Assembly (NCBI RefSeq): GCF_009826975.1
Contig: NZ_WUMO01000010.1
Span: 1 to 64,000 of the forward strand
Length of the DNA: 64,000 nt
Origin: Flavobacterium sp. HBTb2-11-1
GTDB taxonomy: Bacteria; Bacteroidota; Bacteroidia; Flavobacteriales; Flavobacteriaceae
Reading direction: 5' to 3'
Part shown: positions 9,581 to 18,560 of the stretch, piece by piece
Numbering within the stretch: the stretch's first letter is position 1
Layout: each line of letters starts with the position of its first letter
Translations under genes and position numbers: made by a program
Notes under the pieces: generated by a model
What the model was told of the DNA's origin: nothing
The model's input: the letters and a program-made list of their open reading frames with translations, nothing else
The model's database searches: none

Positions 9581-10495
9581 GTGAAAACAACAAAATATTA
9601 TATCGCGGCTATTTCTGCCTTTACAACATGGGGACTTTTCAGTTTGGTTTTAAGACCAATTCATGAATATCCATCATTAGATATTTTATTTTTTCGCGTT
9701 TTTAGCTGTAGTATTTTGATGCTTTTGATTGCTTTGTTATTCAAAAGAAAACAGATAAGAGAGACCGTCGAAATCTTTAAAGCGTTGCCAAAATCAGAAA
9801 AAAGAAAATCGATTCTGCTTAATATTGGCGGAAGTGCCTTTTTGATGGGAAATTGGTTTACGTATATTTATGTAATGAATCATGTCAGCGTAAAAGCAAC
9901 TTCTCTGGCATATTTAGTTTGTCCTATTCTGACGACCATACTCGCTTATTTTATATTGCACGAAAAACTGTCCAAAACGCAGTGGATTTCTGTAGGATTA
10001 AGTATTTCAGGCTGTGTTTTATTGTCTTACGCTGCTATAATGGATATGGTTTTCAGCATCATTATAGGACTAACGTATGCATCTTATTTAGTAAGTCAGC
10101 GAGCCAATAAAGGTTTTGATAAGTTTATTGTACTGACTTTCCATATTACTTTGGCTGCATTAGTATTATTACCGTTTTATCCGGTTTTTGGGGGACCGGT
10201 TCCAACGGAATTTAAGTTTTATCTCTGCATTGAAACCATTGCAATTGTATTTACTATAATTCCGTTATTTCTCAATTTGTATGCACTCTCAGGAATCAAC
10301 TCTTCGACAGTTGGAATGTTATTAAACATTAATCCGATGATTGCATTTGGTTTGGCGGCCTTTTTTTTCAAAGAAAATATTACGCCTTTGCAAATTACAG
10401 CGTACGGTATCATTTTTACCGCAGTGTTAGTTTTTAATTCGCATCATATTTTTGCCATAAAGCAAAAAATGACCACAATATCCAAGGGTTCTTAA
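9581..10495 (+). CDS. EamA/RarD-family transporter
   Basis: A 304-residue inner-membrane protein with about ten hydrophobic segments in two EamA repeats (TAWG-like FTTWGLFSLVLRP at the start, LSKTQWISVGLSISGCVLLSY in the first repeat end). The N-terminal region resembles RarD. The family exports metabolites, often amino acids. It begins with GTG. Its divergence from the MocR regulator suggests that regulator controls it. Substrate unknown. Confidence 0.85.
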   Translation: MKTTKYYIAAISAFTTWGLFSLVLRPIHEYPSLDILFFRVFSCSILMLLIALLFKRKQIRETVEIFKALPKSEKRKSILLNIGGSAFLMGNWFTYIYVMNHVSVKATSLAYLVCPILTTILAYFILHEKLSKTQWISVGLSISGCVLLSYAAIMDMVFSIIIGLTYASYLVSQRANKGFDKFIVLTFHITLAALVLLPFYPVFGGPVPTEFKFYLCIETIAIVFTIIPLFLNLYALSGINSSTVGMLLNINPMIAFGLAAFFFKENITPLQITAYGIIFTAVLVFNSHHIFAIKQKMTTISKGS

Positions 10496-10560
10496 TTCTT
10501 AGTTTTCATATTTTTTATTGGTTTAAAATCGAAAATTGTCAGAATCTTAACAGGATGTTT

Positions 10561-10595
10561 AAACAGGAATGAGTATATTTCATTCCTGTTTTTTT
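10561..10595 (+). terminator. Terminator of the EamA gene
   Basis: A perfect 12-bp stem (aaacaggaatga / tcattcctgttt), 7-nt loop and a T run. Confidence 0.9.
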
Positions 10596-10618
10596 ATGCG
10601 ATAAAGCGTAAAAAAGAT

Positions 10619-10677
10619 AGCCACAAATTCACAAATTTTTTCAGCCTAATTTTTTAATAATTCGTGAATTCGTGGCT
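10619..10677. repeat. Inverted repeat of the agccac-aattcac family
   Basis: Two 19-nt arms (10619-10637 and 10659-10677) pair with two mismatches. An in-frame GTG at 10672 falls inside the right arm, which argues against it as the start of the following gene. Confidence 0.8.
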
Positions 10678-10710
10678 AAAAAAACTATTTCTAAACTGAA
10701 TACTATTGAT

Positions 10711-12969
10711 ATGCAAAATACCAAACTTCAAGCCTTTACTCCATTATTTTATTTAGTGTGGTCAGATGATTTACTGACACAGAAAGAATTTGTAACCTTA
10801 AAAGAGTTTATAAATTCCTTAAATGTTTTGTCTCCAGACGAAAAAGAATATTTGCTTTCTAAAGCGGATATTTCAAATCCGCCTTCGCGAAATGAACTCA
10901 CACGATGGAAATTGGATATTGAAAAAAGTATTCAGGATACCTCTTCGATCAAGTCTATTTTTGATATTGCAAAAGCACTTTCTGGAAACGATTTGGATTT
11001 AACTCCTATAGAATCAGATTTCAAAAAACTAGAGAATGATTTAGGAATTTTGGGTGAAGAAGCATTGCAAAATTTCAAGACAAAAGCAGGTTCTTTTACA
11101 GCCGATTCTCAAACTAATGCCAGTTTTGATATTCAGAAAATCACTCAAATTTTGGATGGAAAAGAAGCAGCAATAATCGAAAGAGTAAAATCGGTTATTT
11201 CAAGACCTGAATTTGCTTACGAAACTTCTACCGATATTAATGTTTTCAGACAGACTGTCTATAAATGGTGCAAGATTCTAGCTGATGAAAATCTCGGAAA
11301 TATGGCATATCCAAAGCAATATGGAGGAGGAGAAAACATAGCCGATTATTTTGCGATTATGGAAACGCTGAGTTATCATGATTTGAGTCTGGTAATTAAA
11401 TTTGGAGTTCAGTTTGGGCTTTGGGGAATGAGCGTTCAATCTTTAGGAACCGAAAAACATTATGCTAAATATTTAAAAGATATTGGTTCGCTGAAACTTC
11501 CGGGCTGTTTTGCTATGACCGAAACGCATCACGGATCTAATGTAAAAGGTCTGGAAACTACGGCAACTTATAACCATAGCGATCAGACTTTTACTATTCA
11601 TACGCCAAACAAAAACGCCCAAAAAGAATATATTGGCAACGCAGCCGTTCACGGACAAATGGCAACAGTTTTTGCTAAACTTATTATTGATGATCATGAT
11701 TATGGCGTAAATGCATTTGTGGTTCCATTACGAGATCCTAATGGAAATGTCGTAAATGGCGTAACAATTGGCGATTGCGGCCATAAAATGGGATTAAACG
11801 GTGTAGACAACGGAACGATTAGTTTCGATAATGTGGTGATTCCGAAAGAAAATATGCTGGATCGTTTTGCTTCTGTGAATGATAAAGGAGAATTTGAAAG
11901 TCCGATTCCGAGTGATAACCGTAGATTTTTTACGATGTTAGGCACTTTGGTAGGAGGGAGAATCGGGATTCCGCGTTCGGCTTTAGCGGCAGCAAAATCT
12001 GGATTGACAATTGCCATTCGCTACAGCGATCAAAGAAGACAATTCGGGCCAGAAGGTGGATCTGAGGTTCCAATTTTAAATTATAGAATGCATCAGCGTA
12101 GATTATTGCCGCATTTAGCGAAAACGTACGCAGTTCATTTTGCGCTGCAATATTTAACGAATCGATTTTTAAATAGAACCGAAGCCGAAATGCAAGAAAT
12201 TGAAGCCTTGGCGGCGGGAATGAAATCTTTTTCTACTTGGAGCACTAGAGATATTTTGCAGGAATGCAGAGAAGCCTGCGGAGGAAAAGGCTATTTGTCT
12301 GAAAACCGAATCGACGCGCTTAAAAACGACACTGAAATCTACACTACTTTTGAAGGCGATAATACGGTTTTGATGCAGTTAGTGGCTAAAAATCGTTTGG
12401 CAGAATTCAGAAAATCGTTTGGAGAAATGGGTTCGTTAGGAATCATTAATTATGTTTACGAAAATGCCAAAACGGCTATTGCAGAGAAAAACCCAATTGC
12501 AACTCGAAGAACAGAAGACGAACATTTATTGGATGGGGAATTTCATCTTCAGGCATTTGTGCACAGAGAAAAAACAATTTTGGCTTCGGCAGCGAGACGT
12601 ATCAAGAAATTAATTGATGGCGGATTAGAACCTTATGACGCCTTTAATGTGGTGCAGCATCAAATGATTGATGTAGCGCAGGCGTATCTAGAAAGAATAG
12701 TTTTAGAACAATTTCAGATTGCAATAAAGGCGGTTGAGGATGAACCATCAAAAGCAATTTTGACAAAATTAAATCAGTTGTACGCGCTTTCAACTATAGA
12801 AAAAAATAAAGCTTGGTATCTAGAAGACGGCTATATGGAAGCGGTTAAAACGAAAGCGGTCCGTAAAATGGTGAATCAGCTTTGCTGGGATATCCGTCCA
12901 GATGCTGTGGCTTTGGTAAATGCTTTTAATATTCCCGAAAGCTGTTTAGCGGCTCCAATTGCGGTTTAG
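10711..12969 (+). CDS. Acyl-CoA dehydrogenase/oxidase
   Basis: A 752-residue flavoenzyme, longer than the usual 380-residue dehydrogenases and close to acyl-CoA oxidase length. Around residues 185-230 lies the N-terminal acyl-CoA dehydrogenase segment, then CFAMTETHHGSNVKGLETTATY (the FAD-contacting TE.xxGS motif), GHKMGLNGVDNGTISFDNVVIP, RIGIPRSALAAAKSGLTIAIRYSDQRRQFGP and CREACGGKGYLSENRID with FEGDNTVLMQ. These support fatty acyl-CoA oxidation. I start at ATG 10711 because the alternative GTG at 10672 lies in a repeat arm. It is monocistronic, ending in the terminator at 13005. Confidence 0.88.
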   Translation: MQNTKLQAFTPLFYLVWSDDLLTQKEFVTLKEFINSLNVLSPDEKEYLLSKADISNPPSRNELTRWKLDIEKSIQDTSSIKSIFDIAKALSGNDLDLTPIESDFKKLENDLGILGEEALQNFKTKAGSFTADSQTNASFDIQKITQILDGKEAAIIERVKSVISRPEFAYETSTDINVFRQTVYKWCKILADENLGNMAYPKQYGGGENIADYFAIMETLSYHDLSLVIKFGVQFGLWGMSVQSLGTEKHYAKYLKDIGSLKLPGCFAMTETHHGSNVKGLETTATYNHSDQTFTIHTPNKNAQKEYIGNAAVHGQMATVFAKLIIDDHDYGVNAFVVPLRDPNGNVVNGVTIGDCGHKMGLNGVDNGTISFDNVVIPKENMLDRFASVNDKGEFESPIPSDNRRFFTMLGTLVGGRIGIPRSALAAAKSGLTIAIRYSDQRRQFGPEGGSEVPILNYRMHQRRLLPHLAKTYAVHFALQYLTNRFLNRTEAEMQEIEALAAGMKSFSTWSTRDILQECREACGGKGYLSENRIDALKNDTEIYTTFEGDNTVLMQLVAKNRLAEFRKSFGEMGSLGIINYVYENAKTAIAEKNPIATRRTEDEHLLDGEFHLQAFVHREKTILASAARRIKKLIDGGLEPYDAFNVVQHQMIDVAQAYLERIVLEQFQIAIKAVEDEPSKAILTKLNQLYALSTIEKNKAWYLEDGYMEAVKTKAVRKMVNQLCWDIRPDAVALVNAFNIPESCLAAPIAV

Positions 12970-13004
12970 TTTTAAACCATATAAGTGATGTAAGAATTTT
13001 AAGC

Positions 13005-13045
13005 AACTTTGTCAAAGTTTAAAACTTTGACAAAGTTTTTTTTTT
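13005..13045 (+). terminator. Terminator of the acyl-CoA dehydrogenase gene
   Basis: A perfect 16-bp inverted repeat (aactttgtcaaagttt and its complement) followed by a T run of about ten. Confidence 0.9.
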
Positions 13046-13091
13046 ATATCTAAGGTGTTAATGGTATAAAAATGATTATACCTTAAATGTT

Positions 13092-13436
13092 TTAAATCAT
13101 TGTTTTATTGACATAATTCGATTTTTCAAATTCTTGAATGTTAGTCGAAATTACTGGAACATCCGGAAGTAAAGCGTTTAGTTTTGTAACAATTACTTTT
13201 GACAGATTGCCCTTTTGTTCGTCGCTTCTGCCTTCCATAATATAACCGAAAACGTGAATAAAATCATCTAAAGTATTTCCGTTATTGTAATACGTAAAAG
13301 GATTAATACGCACTTTAATTTCAGAAGCGACAAAAAGATTAGTCGATAGGGCAGCATCAAAAACTTCCTGCATGATTACATCTGCAGATTCTTTGCGTAT
13401 TACATTTTCAGAACAGTCAATTATAAAGTGTGGCAT
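13092..13436 (-). CDS. 5-carboxymethyl-2-hydroxymuconate isomerase family protein
   Basis: A 114-residue protein of the CHMI family in the tautomerase superfamily. It begins MPHFIIDCSENV, exposing the N-terminal proline that acts as catalytic base after Met removal. Middle motifs (FVASEIKVRI, FIHVFGYIMEGRSDEQKGNLSKVIV) match the family's arginine-bearing segment. True CHMI works in homoprotocatechuate breakdown, but no other gene of that pathway is nearby, so the physiological reaction may be another tautomerisation. Divergent from the DUF6377 regulator. Confidence 0.82.
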   Translation of the reverse strand: MPHFIIDCSENVIRKESADVIMQEVFDAALSTNLFVASEIKVRINPFTYYNNGNTLDDFIHVFGYIMEGRSDEQKGNLSKVIVTKLNALLPDVPVISTNIQEFEKSNYVNKTMI

Positions 13437-13496
13437 AATTTTAAGTTTTAGGTGCGATTTTACTGTAACAAAATTATAAAAAAGGATACTTGTAAT

Positions 13497-15197
13497 ATGA
13501 TTAAAATAGCACTTTATTATATTTGTAAATCGTATTTATTTTTTGTGAGTTTGAAAAATCTATTTCTGTCCTTTTTTATAGTTCTTATCAGCTTTCCTCT
13601 TTTTGCATCGGAGAGTACAGATGCCATTTTAAAAGAATTAAATGAAGCAATTAAAAATAAACAGCATTACGTTAAGATTAAAGAAGAACGAATTCTGAAT
13701 TTCAAGAAAATAAAATCAGATAATCTTACCAAAGAGCAGGAGTACAATTACAATAAAACATTGTATTTCGAATATCAGAAACTAAATTCAGACTCGGCAA
13801 TTCAATATGTGCAAAAGAATATCAAAATTGCCGAAGAACTTCAAAACAAAGAACTTCTCCATTTAGCGCAATTACAATTGGTTACGCTTTATTCTTCTTC
13901 TGGAAAATACCGAGAATCTGAAGCTATTTTAAAAAGCATCAACAAAAAGAACTTACCACTTCCGCTGCTTCCTAATTATTACATTGCGTACCGTGAGTTT
14001 TTTGAGCACTATGCGGCCAATAGCTATAGTCCTGAATATAGAAAACAGATTGGGAGATATCGAGATTCGCTATTAAGTATTTTAAACCCAAATACTTTAG
14101 AATATAAAATAAATAGAATTCAGCAAGATATTTTTATTGATAAAAAATACGATAATCCTAAAAAACAGCTGTTAGTTTTACTGAATAAGACAAAAGAGGA
14201 AAATCCGCAATATGCGATGATTGCCTATCTGTTGGGAAAAATAGGCGAAGCTACGCATGACTTAGAAGCCAGAAAAAGATACTACGCGCTTTCTGCCACT
14301 TCTGATGTTAAAAATGCTAATAAAGACAATGCTTCATTGCAGGAATTAGCTTTGGTTTTTTACGAAATCGGAGATGTAGATATGGCGTATAAGCTTACGC
14401 AATCGGCCATAGAAGATGCATTGTATTGCAATGTTCAGTTTAGAACTTTACTGATGTCTGAAGTATATTCGATTATCAACACTGTTTATTTAGAACGCGA
14501 AGCACAACGAAAAAGCGAATTGCAGATTTATCTGCTTTGCATTAGTCTGCTTTCTCTGTTTTTGCTCGTTGCGATTATTTATGTGTACATCCAGATGAAA
14601 AAGGTTTCACGAATAAAAACAGAACTTTACGAAACGAGTCAAAAACTGGCAGAATTAAACAAAGATATTACCGAAACCAACAGTCAGCTGCAAGAAAGTA
14701 ACCTGCAATTGTCTGAATCTAATTTGGTTAAAGAAGAATATATTGCACATTTTTTCAATCTTTGTTCGACTTATATCAATAAGCTCGAAAATTACCGCAT
14801 TATTCTAAACAAAAAAGCGACGGCAAAACAATTTGACGAAATTTATAAAATTTTAAAATCAACAACTTTAGTTGATAATGAGTTAGAAGAATTGTACAAA
14901 AACTTCGATATTATCTTTTTAAACCTATATCCAACATTTGTCAAAGATTTTAATGCTTTATTAATTCCGGAAGAACAGATTGTTCTCAAACAAAATGAAT
15001 TGCTGAATACAGAACTTCGAATTTTTGCTTTAATCCGACTTGGAATTACAGACAGTGTAAAGATAGCGGCATTTTTGCGTTATTCTTTAAGCACCATTTA
15101 CAACTATCGCACAAGAGCTCGAAATAAGGCCGCAGTTTCGCGAAATGATTTTGAAGAAATGGTCATGAAAATCGGTTCAATGGCTTTGAAAGCGTAA
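13497..15197 (+). CDS. DUF6377-type membrane regulator
   Basis: A 566-residue protein with a signal/TM segment at the N-terminus (FVSLKNLFLSFFIVLISFPLFA), a TPR-like helical periplasmic region to about residue 340, one TM helix near 350-370 (IYLLCISLLSLFLLVAIIYVYIQM), a coiled coil (SQKLAELNKDITETNSQLQE), and a C-terminal DNA-binding helix-turn-helix (LRIFALIRLGITDSVKIAAFLRYSLSTIYNYRTRARNKA). Such one-piece regulators sit beside polysaccharide-use genes in Bacteroidota. I start at 13497; an earlier in-frame ATG at 13452 overlaps the divergent promoter space. It probably controls the GH3 gene downstream. Confidence 0.85.
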   Translation: MIKIALYYICKSYLFFVSLKNLFLSFFIVLISFPLFASESTDAILKELNEAIKNKQHYVKIKEERILNFKKIKSDNLTKEQEYNYNKTLYFEYQKLNSDSAIQYVQKNIKIAEELQNKELLHLAQLQLVTLYSSSGKYRESEAILKSINKKNLPLPLLPNYYIAYREFFEHYAANSYSPEYRKQIGRYRDSLLSILNPNTLEYKINRIQQDIFIDKKYDNPKKQLLVLLNKTKEENPQYAMIAYLLGKIGEATHDLEARKRYYALSATSDVKNANKDNASLQELALVFYEIGDVDMAYKLTQSAIEDALYCNVQFRTLLMSEVYSIINTVYLEREAQRKSELQIYLLCISLLSLFLLVAIIYVYIQMKKVSRIKTELYETSQKLAELNKDITETNSQLQESNLQLSESNLVKEEYIAHFFNLCSTYINKLENYRIILNKKATAKQFDEIYKILKSTTLVDNELEELYKNFDIIFLNLYPTFVKDFNALLIPEEQIVLKQNELLNTELRIFALIRLGITDSVKIAAFLRYSLSTIYNYRTRARNKAAVSRNDFEEMVMKIGSMALKA

Positions 15198-15215
15198 ATA
15201 TTTATTTTAAATCTA

Positions 15216-15295
15216 CTACTTTTTTTTGTCCTTTTTAAAATTTAAATACCTGTTATTCAATATTTTGGTTTTTTAATTCACTACTTTTTTCTGTC
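15216..15295 (+). promoter_or_regulatory. Direct-repeat candidate operator before the GH3 gene
   Basis: The 15-mer ctacttttttttgtc at 15216-15230 recurs with one change at 15281-15295 (ctacttttttctgtc), 65 nt apart, about six helical turns. It lies between the DUF6377 regulator and the GH3 gene, where such a regulator would act. Binding is inferred. Confidence 0.5.
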
Positions 15296-15401
15296 TAAAA
15301 ATGTAACTTGTACGATAACGTTTTAGTTTTACAATATGATAAAAAAGTTTTTTCTTGAGAAGACTTTGTTATTATAAACTAATGCTTTAATAATTACTGT
15401 T

Positions 15402-17615
15402 ATGTTAAAAAACGTTAAAACAATTGTTGTTTTACTTTTACTAAGTTCTGCTGGAATGAATGCCCAGAAAGTGCCAGTTTATCTAGACGATAAAAAACCG
15501 ATTGAAGAGCGTGTAGAAGATGCGCTTAAACGAATGACAACCGAAGAGAAAATCGCCATGATTCATGCGCAGTCTAAATTTAGTTCTCCAGGTGTAAAAC
15601 GTCTTGGAATTCCAGAAAACTGGATGACCGATGGACCGCACGGAATTCGTACGGAGGTAAAATGGGACGAATGGGATCAGGCAGGATGGACAAACGATTC
15701 TTGCATTGCTTTTCCAGCGCTGACAGCACTTTCGTCTACATGGAACAAAGAATTGGCTTCTTTATATGGCAAATCTATTGGAGAAGAAGCGCGTTACCGT
15801 AACAAAAACGTATTGTTAGGGCCTGGTGTAAATATTTACAGAAGTCCGTTGAACGGTCGTAACTTCGAGTATATGGGAGAAGATCCGTTTTTAGCAGCCA
15901 AAATGGTGGTTCCTTATATTAAAGGTGTTCAGGCTAACGGAGTTGCTGCGTGCGTAAAACACTTTGCCTTAAACAATCAGGAAACAAACCGTAACTCAGT
16001 AAACGTAATTGTTGACGATCGTGCCTTATACGAAATTTACCTTCCTGCTTTCAAAGCGGCTGTTCAAGAAGGAAATGTTTGGTCGATTATGGGATCTTAC
16101 AACAAATATAAAGGACAGCAATGTTGCCACAACGAATATTTATTAAATGATATTCTTCGCGGAGAATGGGGCTTCAAAGGAGTTGTAGTTTCAGACTGGG
16201 GTGGAGTTAACGATACGAAACAAGCTATTCACAATGGCTTGGATATGGAATTTGGTTCATGGACAAATGGTCTTTCTTGGGGAACAAGTAATGCTTATGA
16301 CAACTATTATTTAGCAAAACCATATTCAGAAATGATTAGAAAAGGCGAGGTTGGAACTAAAGAATTAGACGAAAAAGTACGTCGCATTTTACGTTTATCT
16401 TTCCTGACAACAATGGACAGAAACCGTCCTTTCGGATCTTTTGGAACTGAAGAACATGCCTTGGCTGGACGCAAAATTGCTGAAGAAGGAATCGTTTTAT
16501 TGCAAAACAACAATAACATTCTGCCAATCAACCTTTCTAAAACTAAGAAGATTGCTGTAATTGGAGAAAATGCCATAAAAATGATGACAGTTGGAGGAGG
16601 AAGTTCTTCACTTAAAGCAAGATACGAAATCACTCCGCTTGAAGGTTTAAAGAAAAGAATCGGTGACCAAGCTGAAATTGTTTATGCAAGAGGTTATGTT
16701 GGAGATCCTACAAGCAACTACAACGGTGTTGTGGCTAAAGTAAGTTTAGAAGAAAAACGCCCTCAAGCTGAATTGACAGCAGAGGCTTTAAAAGTGGCTA
16801 AAGATGCTGATATTGTTCTTTTTATTGGAGGATTGAACAAAAGCCCAAATCAGGATGATGAAGGACACGACCGTAAAGAATTGAATTTATCTTATGGTCA
16901 GGATAAATTGATCAGCGAATTAGCGAAAGTAAATAAAAAAATTGTTTTTGTAAATATTTCTGGAAATGCAGTGGCAATGCCTTGGATTAAAGAAGTTCCG
17001 GGAGTTGTTCAAGGATGGTTTTTAGGAACAGAGGCAGGAAATGCTTTGGCGAATGTTTTGGTTGGAGATGTAAATCCATCAGGAAAATTATCTTTCACAT
17101 TCCCAGTAAAATTATCTGATAATGGAGCTCATGCTTTAGGAGAATTTCCAGGCGGTGATGACGTAAAATACAACGAAGGAATTTATGTGGGATACCGTTG
17201 GACAGACAAAAACAAGATCAAACCTTTATTCCCATTCGGACACGGTTTAAGCTACACTACTTTTGCTTACGGAAAAGTAATAGCAGACAAAAAACAAATG
17301 AATGCTGGAGATAAAATCACATTCTCAGTAAACGTAAAAAATACAGGAAGCAGAGAAGGTTCTGAAGTAGTGCAATTATATATTTCAGATTTAAAATCTT
17401 CATTGCCTCGTCCGATAAAAGAATTAAAAGGCTTCGAAAAAGTAGCTCTTAAAGCAGGAGAAGAAAAGACAGTAACGTTTACAATTGATAAAACGGCTTT
17501 AAGTTTCTTCGACGATAAAAAACACGACTGGGTTGCAGAACCTGGTGATTTTGAAGCAATCATTGGTGCTTCATCTGCAGATATAAAATCTAAAGTGAAT
17601 TTCTCACTTAAATAA
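15402..17615 (+). CDS. bglX: Glycoside hydrolase family 3 beta-glucosidase
   Basis: A 737-residue exported enzyme. The signal peptide covers about residues 1-21 (VVLLLLSSAGMNAQ). The GH3 N-terminal barrel carries the nucleophile D265 in GFKGVVVSDWGG and the substrate motif CVKHFALNNQE. The C-terminal alpha/beta sandwich (about 380-590) and a fibronectin-III-like tail (GHGLSYTTFAYGKVIADKKQM onward) complete the BglX-type layout. It releases terminal beta-linked glucose, possibly xylose, in the periplasm. The upstream DUF6377 gene and direct repeats suggest inducible control. The symbol reflects architecture, not proven specificity. Confidence 0.9.
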   Translation: MLKNVKTIVVLLLLSSAGMNAQKVPVYLDDKKPIEERVEDALKRMTTEEKIAMIHAQSKFSSPGVKRLGIPENWMTDGPHGIRTEVKWDEWDQAGWTNDSCIAFPALTALSSTWNKELASLYGKSIGEEARYRNKNVLLGPGVNIYRSPLNGRNFEYMGEDPFLAAKMVVPYIKGVQANGVAACVKHFALNNQETNRNSVNVIVDDRALYEIYLPAFKAAVQEGNVWSIMGSYNKYKGQQCCHNEYLLNDILRGEWGFKGVVVSDWGGVNDTKQAIHNGLDMEFGSWTNGLSWGTSNAYDNYYLAKPYSEMIRKGEVGTKELDEKVRRILRLSFLTTMDRNRPFGSFGTEEHALAGRKIAEEGIVLLQNNNNILPINLSKTKKIAVIGENAIKMMTVGGGSSSLKARYEITPLEGLKKRIGDQAEIVYARGYVGDPTSNYNGVVAKVSLEEKRPQAELTAEALKVAKDADIVLFIGGLNKSPNQDDEGHDRKELNLSYGQDKLISELAKVNKKIVFVNISGNAVAMPWIKEVPGVVQGWFLGTEAGNALANVLVGDVNPSGKLSFTFPVKLSDNGAHALGEFPGGDDVKYNEGIYVGYRWTDKNKIKPLFPFGHGLSYTTFAYGKVIADKKQMNAGDKITFSVNVKNTGSREGSEVVQLYISDLKSSLPRPIKELKGFEKVALKAGEEKTVTFTIDKTALSFFDDKKHDWVAEPGDFEAIIGASSADIKSKVNFSLK

Positions 17616-17645
17616 GTTTTTTATTTCTAAAATTGGTTGGTTTGT

Positions 17646-17678
17646 AAAGCTGCAAGTATAAAAATTTGCAGCTTTGCT
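17646..17678 (+). terminator. Hairpin after the GH3 gene
   Basis: A 10-bp stem (aaagctgcaa / ttgcagcttt) 30 nt after the stop codon, with only a weak T tract. Confidence 0.6.
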
Positions 17679-17714
17679 TTTGGCTAAAAATGTACCATTA
17701 AAACATATATTAAT

Positions 17715-17816
17715 TTCATCATTAAGCCATTAAGAAACATAAAGAATGGCTTTATTGCCTTACTTTTTGAGCTAAGTGCATAAAGCAAAAACTTAATTAA
17801 CTTAACATCTTAATGG
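17715..17816. repeat. Imperfect inverted repeat (attaagccattaag family)
   Basis: An arm near 17719 (cattaagccattaag) partly pairs with one near 17795 (cttaacatcttaatgg). It fills the gap before the DUF1349 gene, leaving little room for a promoter. Confidence 0.5.
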
Positions 17817-17832
17817 TAAAAAAAGAAACAAC

Positions 17833-18480
17833 ATGAAGAAAATTACACTTGCAATAGCGGCTTTATTTTTTGCACAACATATTGCAGCTCAGAGTTTGAA
17901 TAAAATGCAATGGTTTAATGAACCTGAAAAATGGGAGATTAAAAACAATGCTTTAATTATGAATGTTACCGCAAACAGCGATTATTGGAGAATTTCGCAT
18001 TATGGTTTTACGGTAGATGATGCGCCTTTTTATTACGCAACTTATGGAGGCGAGTTTGAAGCGAAAGTAAAATTGACGGGAAATTATATTGCTCGTTTTG
18101 ATCAGATGGGATTAATGATTCGTATTGATGAGAAAAATTACATCAAAACAGGAGTAGAATTTGTTGACGGAAAATTTAATGTAAGCACCGTCGTTACCCA
18201 CGATAAAAGCGATTGGAGCGTAACCACTTTAGAAAAAGTGCCTCCTTTTATTTGGATAAAAGCGGTAAGAAGATTAGATGCCGTTGAAATATTTTATTCT
18301 TTTGACGATAAAAACTATATCCTAACCAGAAATGCGCCTTTGCAAGACAACACTCCAGTTATGGTTGGTTTAATGGCCGCTTCTCCAGATGGAAAAGGCT
18401 TTGAAGCAAAATTCGAAAACTTCTCTGTAAAACATTTGCCAGACCAAAGAAGATTAGAATGGCTTAAAAATCACCAATAA
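17833..18480 (+). CDS. DUF1349 family concanavalin A-like exported protein
   Basis: A 215-residue protein with a signal peptide (MKKITLAIAALFFAQHIAAQ). The mature part follows the DUF1349 pattern: WFNEPEKWEIKNNALIMNVTANSDYWR, then FDQMGLMIRIDEKNYIKTGVEFVDGKFNVSTVVTHDKSDWS. The fold is a beta-sandwich related to laminarinase/lectin folds, and carbohydrate binding is plausible. Position after the GH3 enzyme supports a sugar-related role. No catalytic residues are evident. Confidence 0.82.
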   Translation: MKKITLAIAALFFAQHIAAQSLNKMQWFNEPEKWEIKNNALIMNVTANSDYWRISHYGFTVDDAPFYYATYGGEFEAKVKLTGNYIARFDQMGLMIRIDEKNYIKTGVEFVDGKFNVSTVVTHDKSDWSVTTLEKVPPFIWIKAVRRLDAVEIFYSFDDKNYILTRNAPLQDNTPVMVGLMAASPDGKGFEAKFENFSVKHLPDQRRLEWLKNHQ

Positions 18481-18560
18481 TTAAATTTCAATTCAAAAAA
18501 TCCAAATTCCAAACAAACAACAACTTAAACTATTAACCATTTAAACTTAACCAAATACAA

